The notes under the pieces: generated by a model | The model's database searches: none | What the model was told of the DNA's origin: nothing | Seen by the model: the letters and a program-made list of their open reading frames with translations, nothing else | Assembly: GCA_003116995.1 (NCBI GenBank) | Contig: BDSL01000130.1 | Coordinates: 62,001 to 126,000, forward strand | Direction of reading: 5' to 3' | Length of the DNA: 64,000 bases | Source of the DNA: Yamagishiella unicocca | Lineage: Eukaryota > Chlorophyta > Chlorophyceae > Chlamydomonadales > Volvocaceae | Program-made: the position numbers and the translations under genes | Shown: positions 21,501 through 31,757 of the stretch, in pieces | Numbering within the stretch: the stretch's first letter is position 1 | How the letters are laid out: every line of letters begins with the position of its first letter

Positions 21501-24500
21501 CTGCCCGACACTTTAGGCTAGCATACCACCACCGCGCTCGTGGCTGGGTGCGCTCCCCCCCTCTTTTCCCCCACTTCCCCTCCCCCTTCTCCCCCCTCCC
21601 GTCACCAAATACAACAACATCAACGCCTCAAGATGTTTTAGCAGCCACAAATTTCAATTTTCCCTCCCCTCCCCCCTCCTCCCTCCCCTACCTCCTCCCT
21701 CCCGGCAGCTACCGCAACATGTTCACACGGGACGAGGTGACCTGGAACCTGCGGGACACGCACTTTTTCAACACCCTGCAGCTGCTGGAGAAGCACCTGG
21801 CGAGGCTGCAGGCGCTGGCGGCAGAGGCGGCGGAGGGGCAGGAGGGCCGGCAGGGCGGCGGTGAAGGCGGCGGCGAGGGAGCCAGCGGCGCTGCGCCGAC
21901 GGCGCCGCCGCAGCCCCAGCCCCAGCCCAAGATGGTGAGGCACCGGCGAGGCCTGGGGAATGGGATTATTAAGTGGGATTGGATTGGACGGGTTGGTGTT
22001 GGATGGGATGGGATGGGACGAATCGTGGGGCTGGCAACCTGCCGGTGTGTAAGTCCGCAGCTGAGCAGCAAGTGGCCGCTGGGCAGCAGCAAGCCAGCTG
22101 AGCCCGGGACGGATACACTCGCGTGTCTGTCTTGTCCCGGCGGCTGGAACCTACGAGGAGCTGGTACGCAAAGGTGAGTGCGGGGAGGGGGCGGGGCGGT
22201 CTGTTGCCTTCTTTCACTTTGCAACGATCCACTCCAGAGGATGCGCTTGGAATTGTGGGTCAGCCAGGGGCGTACGGCCAGTCACTGACGCAACGCAGAG
22301 CAAGCGGAGGTCAGCCTAAGACAGTCGGACAGACGTCCGGCATGGCACTGTTTTGAGGTGGCCTTAAGTGGGCGTGCTTTCCCCTCTCACACTCTTGTTC
22401 CAATATGCAAGTGAACATGGTAGATGCAATCAACGGAGCAACCGCCGTCTAAGTTCCCTCGGTTCGAAAACCGTACGCACCGCCTCCCCCCTCCCCACAC
22501 CCCCTCTCCCCCACTCCCGCCTCCTCTGTCTGCTTCGTTCTCGGCCAGGTGCTGTGGGCCCACAACAGCCACCTGGGGGATGCGCGTCACACCGACGCGG
22601 GCTGGAACCGGGGTCAGCTCAACATCGGACAGCTGGTACGACAGGCGTACGGCGAGCAGGCGGTGGTCATCGGCTTCACGACGCACACGGGTGGGTCTGG
22701 CACGGAGCTGGTGGCCGGGGAGGGGGAGGGGGAGGGGGTGGCAAAAACACCGTTGACGCGACAAGGACAGGATAGTTGGGGGAGGGGAGGGGTGGTGATA
22801 AGGCCCGGAGCGAGGGGAGTAAGGAAGGGGAGGGGCTGGGAAGGGCGAGGGGAGGGGCTCTGGTGGCTCCCCTCCGGAGGGTCGATTTTGCAGGGTTTCG
22901 GAAGCAAGGTGTTTTCGGGTGTGTGCCCTTTCGCCGGTCGGTCTAGAGCTCAAATTGGCTTGTGTCGTGCAACTGTCGGCAACGCCAGCAAAGCGGCAGG
23001 CCGGGACACAACGCAAACCCAGGCTAGCTACCCCTCCCGGCGTCCGGGGCCGCTGCGTCCTCCCCTCCCGCCGTACGTTGGCATTCTGGAGGAGTTCCTG
23101 AAGGCGACGTCCCTCTCTCCCAACATCACTCGCCGCCAGGCCACGTCACCGCCGCCGACGAGTGGGGCGAGGCCGCCCAGCACAAGGCGGTGCGGCCCTC
23201 CATGCCTGGCTCCTACGAGTTCCTCATGCACCGGGCGGCGGCGGGCCCCGGGCCGGAGATGCCGCGGTTCGCTCTGGACCTGCGTACGCCGGAGCTGACG
23301 GAGCGGCTGCAGGTGGGTGCGGGGGTGGGTGCGGGTGTGGGGTTTGACAAGAGAATCCGCGAAGCCACGGCCGACAAACCGAGGGGGTGGGGGTGCAAGT
23401 GGATGAGGGACCCTGTCCGTGTCAGCACCGACCCACAAAGGTGCAGCGGCTTGTGTGCGATGGGTACAGCCCCTGCCGTGCAGCCTAGCTGTTGCCGCCC
23501 CCATGCCGTGCAGCCTAGCTGTTGCCGCCCCCATGCCGTGCAGCCTAGCTGTTGCCGCCCCCATGCCGTGCAGCCTAGCTGTTGCCGCCCCCATGCCGTG
23601 CAGCCTAGCTGTTGCCGCCCCCATGCCGTGCAGCCTAGCTGTTGCCGCCCCCATGCCGTGCAGCCTAGCTGTTGCCGCCCCCATGCCGTGCAGCCTAGCT
23701 GTTGCCGCCCCCATGCCGTGCAGCCTAGCTGTTGCCGCCCCCATGCCGTGCAGCCTAGCTGTTGCCGCCCCCATGCCGTGCAGCCTAGCTGTTGCCGCCC
23801 CCATGCCGTGCAGCCTAGCTGTTGCCGCCCCCATGCCGTGCAGCCTAGCTGTTGCCGCCCCCATGCCGTGCAGCCTAGCTGTTGCCGCCCCCATGCCGGG
23901 GATCGATGCGCTTCATCAGCGTGCGCCCCACGGTGCTTGCAGCCGCCGGGTGCCCTATACCGGTATACATATTGGGCGCCGTGTAGGATGCGCCGGGAAC
24001 GAGTGCGGGGCGTTCGTGGCAATGCTAGCCGCGCGGTGGCGGCCACCTCGCCCGACAAGGCCAAGCCGGTGCAAAGCTAGAAGCCGGGCATCTAGGGCGT
24101 CAAGGAGGCGGTGTGAACCCACTCGGACTTCGCGTCGGGGGGTCCTCAGCGTCGAGGCGTGTGGTGTGGTGGTTGTAACGGTTATAGTGGGTTCCAGACC
24201 AAAAGATAGAACCATCGGGCACATCGCCTGACACTTGAGGGAGACGGAGGAGACAGAGACCGACAAGCACCGGAACAACGGCAAACCACCAGAGCACTAA
24301 TCGACAGGCCGTAGGCAAAAAGAGCAGCAGCAGCCCGTGTGGTGTGGTGTGGTTTGCTGGTGACTGTGGTGCGGTGTGGTGGGGGTTTAATAACGGTTAC
24401 AGTGGGTTCCAGACCAAAGTAAAGGCAGAACCAGCGGGCACATGGTGTGATGTGCGTGGTGTGATGTGGCGCCGTCGCAGGGTCCGCTGCTGGAACGCGC

Positions 24501-25274
24501 CATCGGCGTCATCTACCGCCCGGACACGGAGCTGCAGTCGCACTACTTCGACGCGGGTGCGGCGTGCACGTGTGGTCGTTGGGTTGAGATAGGACTTTCC
24601 GGTGCCATGTGGGCGTCTGTCATGCCCCAGCACCGGCATGAACGATTCGCGGGCATTAGTCATGGTTTCGGATTGCGTCACCTAGTGTCCTTGACAGCCG
24701 AAGCCTGCTGTGGCTGGGGCATGACACGTCGTTGTCGTTGTTGGTTGTGGTTCTGGCACGTGTTGTCTGGCTTTGTTGGCGGCGAACCTGCGCAGGTCTG
24801 AAGGCAGGCGGTACGCACATAGGGCTCGCAAGCAGGGGGTCCGGCGGACCCAGCAGCCACCATGACTTCATGGGGACCACCCGCCGCCTACACACACGGC
24901 AACCTCCGCAGCCGCAGGCTCGGCACAGCCGCTCCCTCCGCCCCAATTCCCTCCTCCGCCACTCCCCCGCTCCGCCGCCTCCGCCTCCGCCCTTAGCCCC
25001 CTCCGCCCCTAGTCCCCTGTCCCTTCCGCCCTCAATCGCGGCTCCGGATAGCCTAGACAACTGCCGCCGCACATACACGCACACAAACGCGGCATCCGTA
25101 TATGTTCAAAAACTCCCCCAACCCGCAGTCCTGCCGCGCCAGTTCGACTTCGTCATCCACGTGGACGCCACCACCGCCGTGGAGCCCTTGGAGCCGGGCG
25201 ACGAGTGGGCTCCGGAACCACGGCTGGAGGAGACCAAGGGCGACATGCCGGAGCTGTACCCCAGCGGCGTGTGA
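15546..25274 (+). CDS. Erythromycin esterase family (EreA/EreB-like) hydrolase-fold protein
   Basis: Twelve exons join in phase: 15546-16136, 16795-16974, 19123-19307, 19786-19851, 20084-20135, 20677-20784, 21328-21368, 21709-21934, 22549-22690, 23140-23312, 24481-24556, 25129-25274 (661 residues). The family signature [13 protein letters not shown] is at residues 185-197. It includes the conserved Glu and His of the GExxHG motif, and is followed by [10 protein letters not shown]. Downstream come [27 protein letters not shown] near 484-496, [10 protein letters not shown], and a C-terminal stretch with [14 protein letters not shown] and [14 protein letters not shown], all in the order typical of the family. 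Bacterial members hydrolyse the macrolide lactone; eukaryotic homologues have no assigned substrate, so resistance should not be assumed. Residues 1-130 are low-complexity and rich in Ser, Ala and Thr, possibly targeting plus linker. Intron 5 appears to use a GC donor after 20135. Introns carry three large minisatellites. Confidence 0.85.
16146..16184 (+). repeat. Introner-like element, family C, 5'-splice-site proximal
   Basis: The donor after 16136 is followed by GGGTTACAAGTATAGAACCG then GTAACTCCCCC. Confidence 0.65.
16975..17150 (+). repeat. Two family C introner-like elements in direct repeat
   Basis: GGACCGGTAACTCGACATGG then GAGGTGTAGCGGG occurs at 16993 and again at 17095, the first starting 18 bp after the donor at 16974. 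The second copy ends with the family terminus GCATAGGCTTCGGACACC, next to the start of the 74-bp array. Confidence 0.75.
17157..18722. repeat. 74-bp minisatellite in intron 2 of the esterase-family gene
   Basis: About 21 units containing TTGGGTTGACTGCCCCAAAA, CCTGACCCGTCG and CTACACGGGTGTGTGTGGGG. Two unit types alternate irregularly: CGTCGGCGGCGATC and CGTCGACGGCGGTC (or mixed). Confidence 0.93.
19858..19885 (+). repeat. Introner-like element, family B, 5'-splice-site proximal
   Basis: The donor GTGGGGGCTC after exon 19786-19851 runs straight into TAAAGAGAATCCGCGAATCC. Confidence 0.6.
20928..21152. repeat. 25-bp minisatellite in intron 6 of the esterase-family gene
   Basis: About nine units of ACATGTGCATTTCCCTCGAC plus ACCCA, with single substitutions and one four-base insertion. 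Confidence 0.9.
23340..23390 (+). repeat. Introner-like element, family B, 5'-splice-site proximal
   Basis: GACAAGAGAATCCGCGAAGC then CACGGCCGACAAACCGAGG, about 30 bp after the donor at 23312, preceded by GGGTGCGGG units. Confidence 0.65.
23466..23897. repeat. 30-bp near-perfect minisatellite in intron 10 of the esterase-family gene
   Basis: About 14 units of CCGTGCAGCCTAGCTGTTGC plus CGCCCCCATG with essentially no mismatches, suggesting recent expansion. Confidence 0.95.
24171..24230 (+). repeat. Dispersed element family E
   Basis: GTAACGGTTATAGTGGGTTC, CAGACC, then ATCGGGCACATC. A second copy lies at 24386-24444 (GTTACAGTGGGTTCCAGACC, AGCGGGCACATG). Both are in intron 10 of the esterase-family gene. 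Confidence 0.65.
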
Positions 25275-27064
25275 GGCCGCGAACACGTGGCCGCGGGTGC
25301 GCGGATCCTCCTCCGCCAGGCGCCGCGACACTCATGTGAAGAGTAAGGCGTCGGGCTTTGACGCAGCGCTGATCGGGAGCTGGAGAAGGCCGCACGCGCA
25401 AGGGCCTGACCGTCCGCGGCATGAGGTGGCCGCGAAGGACGCCTTACTAATGGAACCGGGGCAGTGCAGGTTTGCAGGTGCTGCGGCGGCTGGCGTGTAT
25501 AGGTTATTGAGTCGTGGATCTGGTCCTAGGCGGGTCCTGGGAGTAAGACGGAAGCGGTCGGCTGGTTGGGGCCAGTCGGCGCAGGTCCACTGGGTGCTGT
25601 GGTGAAGCGGTGCATGGGCACCGACAAGTCGGCATCAGGAAGTGAGGCGGCAGTTCGAGGAGCAGCCCAAAGGGGTCCGGCTTCCTGGCAGCCTCGGAAT
25701 GTGTGAACTGCATATTGTTACTGTTTGTTGTCGTAGTAACTGCTGTTGCTATTGTTTGTGGATTATTGCTGTTGGACGCCGGGTTCGAGTGCCTCCTGTT
25801 CGGCTGCCTGACAGGGGCCTGTTCGGCGGGCAGAGATGCAGCATGGCGCGTAGTAGTAGTAGCAGCAGTAGTAGCAACCGCTGCAGTGGGCTCCAGACCC
25901 GACGCAGTAGTGACTACCACAGTGGGCCCCATCCAGCCCGGCGGGTTGCGGACCGAAAGGGCCTGCTGGTTGCGACCGGTAGTCTCCCAGACCATGTATG
26001 GCGCGTGTCGATGTAAGGAGAGGACATACGTGCCAAGAATGTTAGTTGTGCTGCGCCGGTGGATGTGGGAGCTAGGCAGTAGTTTCACTAGCGGGTCGTA
26101 GATAACCTCGTTTTACATATGCAGAAGGTGGCCGTGAGAGGGTGCGGTGCGGTATGCGCCCCGAGGAGGGACCATTGCCGTGCTTCCGTTGGTTGCTGTA
26201 ACGAATACAGTTGGCTCCAGACCCGTAAGGTTGGGCCGCCGGGCACATCATTTGTTGTGGATGGACACTGTACCACAACACGTGCCGCAGGTTTAGGAAA
26301 GAGAGAGGCAACGGACGGTGGTGTCTCTCGGACCCTTCGTGTAGGCGCAACGCCCTGGGCGGTGATGGTTGATGGGCAGACCACTAGGGACGATTAGGGA
26401 CCAGCTGGAATCATGAGGGAGTGAGGGAGCATGGTGATCCACGCAAGCGGGGACTGCACCCAAAGCATTCCTAGAGCACCTATTCCTTCGCACCTCCGTA
26501 CACGACAACAGGCCAATGATCTCTGCAGATAAGATAACTTTTCACTTGTCAAGCGACGAGCCACTTCATGGACGCGTGCACCTGTTGATGTGCTGTGGAG
26601 TGTGGACGGTAGGACGGATACACGTATTGTATATAAGGTGGGCGGGTATGTTACCTTCGCATTCTGGATATGGGCCACTACCATGCTCATAATGACAGAA
26701 AAATTAAAGCTTGACACCTATGTTTACGAAGCCGGGTTGTGGACAGTTCAGGCATTCAGTCGTGCGTCCGTGAGGGTCGACCACGGTACACTGTTGAGTT
26801 GCCGTAGCAGCACACATATCACCTAAAGAGGAGACATATATTTTACATCTCGGCGGCGGTTGCATTATCAGACGTCCAAGATGGGCTGGCTCTCGGCTGG
26901 ATGCATGCGTTTGTAATTCAAATCCGCGCGCATCCGTAAAAACCTCAAAAGTCTGAACTGATTCTACAGCAGGTATTTGCCATATACAGATTTTACCAAA
27001 ATTCAACTTGCTGCTCAACCCTACCAGGGTGACGGTCAGCACAGTTGACCAGCTCGTTGCAAGG
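25275..27064. other. Intergenic stretch, no gene recognised
   Basis: Lower GC than the left part of the window and no long G or C runs. It holds a (TAG/CAG)-type triplet run at about 25847-25880 and two diverged copies of dispersed element family E, near 25868-25945 and 26189-26250. Open frames here lack family motifs. Confidence 0.4.
26189..26252 (+). repeat. Dispersed element family E, diverged copy
   Basis: GTAACGAATACAGTTGGCTC, CAGACC, then GCCGGGCACATC, in an intergenic region. A shorter copy (CAGTGGGCTCCAGACCCG) is near 25882. Confidence 0.55.
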
Positions 27065-29884
27065 ATGGCCGCAGTTGTGCGAGACCGTGGCGGACCCAAG
27101 GTCGACGCCCTTTACAATTTGATGCAGTCCTATGAAGTAAGAAGCCTTACGAGCCTCAGGTCGTTGGCATGAACGACGTTCCCAACACCTGGCTTTGGCC
27201 TTCCCCTCACAGAACAAGCTGGGCGGTGGAGAGGGTATTGAAGGCCTTTATGGCAGCATTACACAGACCAGTATGCAGAAAGTGATAGACTGCATGAAGT
27301 ACAATACTCACCTGGACAGCCGAAGTGTCTTTATCGACATTGGCGCTGGCTTGGGCAGGTATTTCGGTCGCGCCAGGTCCCATCATTGACAAACCGATAA
27401 ATTAACACATAAAATGCGTCTTTGTATAGGCCGCTGCTGCATTCAATGGTTTCTGCTGGTGTTCTTAATGCCTGGGGTGTGGAACTCGACCGCGTCAAGT
27501 GCGACAAGGCAGCTGCTTTCTGCGAAAATGTCATGGAGCATCTCTTCACGCAAAGTGAGCGAACGCCGTTCCTTGTAGAAAGGGTTGTCCCCCGTAGTGT
27601 CGTCCGTACACCTATCGTGCTGACTTATCTGCAGACATCCTGCCGACCACTGTGGCGGTGCCAACCGTGATCTGCTCGCCCGTTGAGAAGGTGGGTGGCG
27701 CGTGCTTTGACCCATGATCGGTGATGATGGCGGGTTGTCACAGGGCCGTGCGGGTTGACAGTAATGGTTTGGGTGTATGTTGCCAAGCATAGCGAGCTTG
27801 CACATGGCCCCCCGTATGGGAATCTTTACCCACCAGCCCTTACCATGATTTGCCAAAGCCGATCATCCTTCGTCCTCACATTCGTCTCACATTTGCCGAG
27901 CTGCTCAATCAGCGCGTTTGCAATCACCAGCGTCACCGGAAATAAACATTGTGCACCAATGGGGTTCTGAAGGATACGTTTAACGTTGACTCGGTTTAAC
28001 TTTAACTCGGTGAACCCCTAACAGGTCAGCTCGCTAGACCCAGCGACGCACGCGTACTCGTTCTGGGAGGGCGTGCCTCCCTCGGGCAAGCAGGCCTTCG
28101 GCGAGCTGTTTGCGTTGTCCAGGACGTTAAGGGTGAGAGATGCACGCAATGCAGCTGGGGCGGTGGGACGAATGCTCGCCGGGGACAGATTCCCCGAGTC
28201 CATCGACCGTGGAGCTAGGCCTACATCCATTATCCTGATCAGCGACAGCCAAGTATCATCAACGGACTCCTGATATTGTCCCCTCTTCGCAGGCCGTGGC
28301 AGTTGTGCAGCGGTCCATGCGTGGCCAGGACCCGGCGACGGTGATGCGCGACATGGGGTTTGGGCCACTGATACTTATCGCCAGCTTTCCAGTCACGATG
28401 TCAGGTGAGCAGGGGCATCGCAGCGACGGTTCAGTTGGTTGCCTTGTACAGCGTGGGGAGGCGCGAATTGCGATATCATATCATTTTATATCAGACTCCC
28501 TTCATGCCGATCGGTACCATGTCAAGGGTGCAAAGCGGCATCGGGAACTGCCTGGTGCTGATGCGACGTTGAAGGTACCGTCTTGCCAGTGCCTGATAAG
28601 GCCCATACCTTGTTACCACCGCTCACTAATGTTTTGTATCATACCCCACTCCGCCAAACAGGCAGCGGCCGCTCATTCACTGCCTACGTCTTCACCAAGA
28701 TTGCGCCGCCGGCAGCATTATTCTTGGCCGCAGCGGCCGCGGCCGCCCCTCAAGCACCCACTTTGCGGTCGCCAGTCCAGGAGCAGCCGCAGCTGTATCA
28801 GAGCGGCCGGACCCGGCGCATGGGGACGTCTACTTCCTCGGCGCGCAGTCACGCTAGTGATGAGGTGAGACCTGTCGCGCTGACGACGGGTTCCAGCACT
28901 CACCCTGTCGCGCTGACGACCTGGTTCCAGCACTCACCCCGGTCTGCGTACCACATTGCACGGTTTGTGCCCTTGTGTGAGAAGGACACCAATGAAGAGG
29001 TGCGCTTGCTTCGCGCACGCTCTGTGGCATGTCTCTCGATGACAGCGCCCAAATGTGCGGCTTCGGATGGCCTTCTGTCTGCAGGCTGCTGTGCGTGCGC
29101 CCACCCCGCTGTTGCCGTCCAAGCTGGTGAATTCACCGTCCAAGGCACGCAAGCAAGGTGCGAAGGAGTGGCTGTGCACTCGGCCAGGTGATATACCCGA
29201 TCCGGTAACCACGCGTCCAAGCATATTCCGTAAGAGCTGCGACGAAAACGTGGGGAGAAACTCGGGACTCGGGGTCTGTAGGCTTATGTGCAGAAGGGTG
29301 GCAGTTGGTATAGGGAGGATGTTTGAGAAACAATGCAGTGTACCGTGGTTGGTATTGACCTCTTAGGTGATCACTCAGGTCGACGCCGAATCTCACATTG
29401 CCCCGCCTTGCCTCTCACCGCTGTTCCGCGGTGGATAGCGGACGAAGCGGTGCCAGCATCCCCAGCCAAGAAGCCCTGCGGCGGAGGCGCTGGCGCTGTT
29501 GAGGCGGCAGGACGCTCCTGTGTCGTGACGAAGCCCGAAAAGCAGGCTGCGGGCGCGCGTGCGAAGGCGGTGCAGCAAGTGCTGCTGACCAGTTTGCCAG
29601 AGTACAGCCGGCGGACAAAGCAGGTATGGGCGCGGGATGTACGGCTACGGAGGAGCGTTTATTGCCATGTGCTAACTCCATTGATGACATGTGATACACG
29701 CTTTTCCCACCCTCCAACCTGCACCCGCGTCGTCGCTTTTTCCCTCCAGGGCGCAGCCGGTGGCGGCAAGGCCAAAGGTGGCAAAGGCGCGGCCGACGTG
29801 GCACCACCGACTGCTGGTACACGCGCGAGTCGGCGGCTTGCGGAGAAGGTGGTGGCTGGTGCTTCTATGGTGGAAGGGTGCTAA
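27065..29884 (+). CDS. DOT1-like class I SAM-dependent methyltransferase
   Basis: Ten exons join in phase: 27065-27136, 27213-27358, 27430-27554, 27635-27690, 28025-28132, 28293-28404, 28662-28864, 29085-29157, 29439-29623, 29750-29884 (404 residues). The N-terminal half has the DOT1-like order: LYGSITQTSMQKVIDCM near residues 36-52, the SAM-binding glycine loop VFIDIGAGLGRPLLHSM at about 63-79, and the acidic WGVELDRVKCDKAA at about 88-101. DOT1 enzymes methylate lysine 79 of histone H3; whether this one does cannot be told. From about 210 the chain is Ala- and Lys-rich (SPSKARKQ, RAKAVQQVLL, GGGKAKGGKG), which could bind nucleic acid. The start is the first ATG before the conserved block. 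Introns are mostly 70-340 bp with ordinary pyrimidine-rich acceptors and none of the repeat families seen in neighbouring genes. Another Rossmann methyltransferase is possible. Confidence 0.7.
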
Positions 29885-31757
29885 GAAGTGGCAGTGGCCT
29901 GCACAATCCTAGGCGGTTGTTGTGTACCCTTGCGCGCCATGACTTTTGATGTATTTGTGACTAAGCTGGACATGTTGCAATATGAGCCATGCCGGCGGCT
30001 TAGGTAGGCTGACTTTCTGTCTGACCTGCGTGACTTGTAGGCTGTGTCAGTTGGGCCGGAGGGAAGCCGAGAACATAGCAGTCTGGCTTTTTCGGACGAG
30101 CGCTCCTGGTGATGGAGTGCTGGCAGCTGTAGTCCTTAGGTGTGGTCTTAGTGGAAACAAACTTTCGTGTCCTCGAGGCGCTGGCGAAGCATCTGCGCGC
30201 CTACTTCCTGTTGATTCTTAATTGCTGGGGTAATGATGCGAGGTGTCTGGCAACGGCGGAGTGCATACGGTATGCGTGCATAACCACGTGTGAGGATGGT
30301 CCCCACGCGTTTACATAGTCGGGCTGTGTTGGATATATACGTGGCTTCGATCCGCACAGTTCTCCAGTTCCATTCATCCACGGCTAACCCGATGGCTTCC
30401 ACGAAGCGGTGCGTGGGGTTCGATAGTTGTGTTGTTTGCGGCTGGCTTCCGTCGCGCCGATTTGCGCTAGTGAAGGAAGACGCGGCCGCCTAAGATGCAA
30501 TTGGGCATTGTAAGCGAGCGGGCTAGGCCTGGCATGGCCAGCCAGATGCTGGTCAACCTCCATTGAGGATGATGTGGCTCGAACTGTCTACCGCTTGCAA
30601 AACAGTGTGACCATTGTTTGCAGCGTTGGCAAACTGAATCTCGATACGATGTTGTAAAACTCGTTACACACACCCGTGCCCCTTGGAGCAACGTGGCAGT
30701 CTAACTCGACTAGAAATGACATCCATAGCCTGCCAGTTCGCATCACTTGCTGAAATCTCCAAGGAAAACTTGTCTCTCGCAGCCTCTTGTTTCATTACCT
30801 CAGCCAGCCCGATAGGAAACTCTCCCACCGTCGACCTAAAGACATGTCCTATGGCAGCAAACCCGCATACATCACTCCGGCAGCTGGCTCAGGCCAATCA
30901 TTCACGATATGGGACCGGCTCAAAACATTGGCGCCCAGAACGCATCGTTATGTACTCGGTGCATGGGACACATACACTAACAAGACTCGCTAAACAGCGC
31001 ATTGACAAGAAGATAAACCACCCCTCGTCTGGGCATCTTCCCACTGCCCTTCCCCCCGCGTTATCCTCCGGTCCATGCCATTGCAGCTGGGCCTTAGATG
31101 GCAACTCAGCTGTTTTTTTGGTAACAGCCGGCAGTCATGCGAGGCTGAAGAGTTTGGGCGCCAGGTGCTGGACCACTGGTCTGGGGCCCACTATGACAGT
31201 TACTACTACCAAAATGAATCGTAAGCTTGTGCACATTGCACTCCAACCAACAGCAAACAATCCCACATACGAGGCACAGGAGCCGAAGGTGAACGGCCGC
31301 AACAATGAGGCGACAATCGCCACCCGAAGGCCGGCCCCAGGGATTAAAACAACCGCTCCAACCATAACCACTCCCAACCACTAACAAAACTCCCAATGAA
31401 ACCGCTCTGTCACAAACGCCGCGTTGCGTCAAAAGAATACCTGCCGATTGGGCAGCCTCATTGGCTGAACTTGTGCGCCTGCCAGTGTGCGTCCGCGTTA
31501 CTTGTCCCTCATGCTCTCTCAACTTCTTCTTCTTCTTCTACTGTACACTCCACGCGCTCCATGTACCGTGCATCTGCGTGCTCTCACGCCGCCAGGTGCC
31601 GACGCGTCACCCATAAATGAGCCCCATACCAGCTACCATTTGCCAAGCTACCATTGCTCACCGCTTAGCGCTCTCTCCAGGCCTCTCATCATACCTCTTT
31701 CGTTGCCGCCCCTTTCCGAATGCGGCATGAGCCAGAACCGTTACTCGCACAGCCCTG
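29885..31757. other. Intergenic stretch between the methyltransferase and F-box/ankyrin genes
   Basis: No exon series or family motif was recognised on either strand. The only repeat noted is a diverged inverted copy of element family E near 31178-31215. The two flanking genes converge here, so it should contain both 3' UTRs. Confidence 0.4.

Noticed and set aside
22049..22190. Extra exon in the esterase-family gene ([16 protein letters not shown] reading)
   Set aside because: Exons 21709-21934 and 22549-22690 already join in phase and in family order without it.
23466..23897. CRISPR-like array of 30-bp repeats
   Set aside because: The units are directly contiguous with no unique spacers, and the setting is a eukaryotic intron; it is a minisatellite.
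23028..24064. Long repetitive ORFs ([20 protein letters not shown] and [10 protein letters not shown] types)
   Set aside because: Open in nearly every frame because of the perfect 30-bp array; they lie in an intron of the esterase-family gene.
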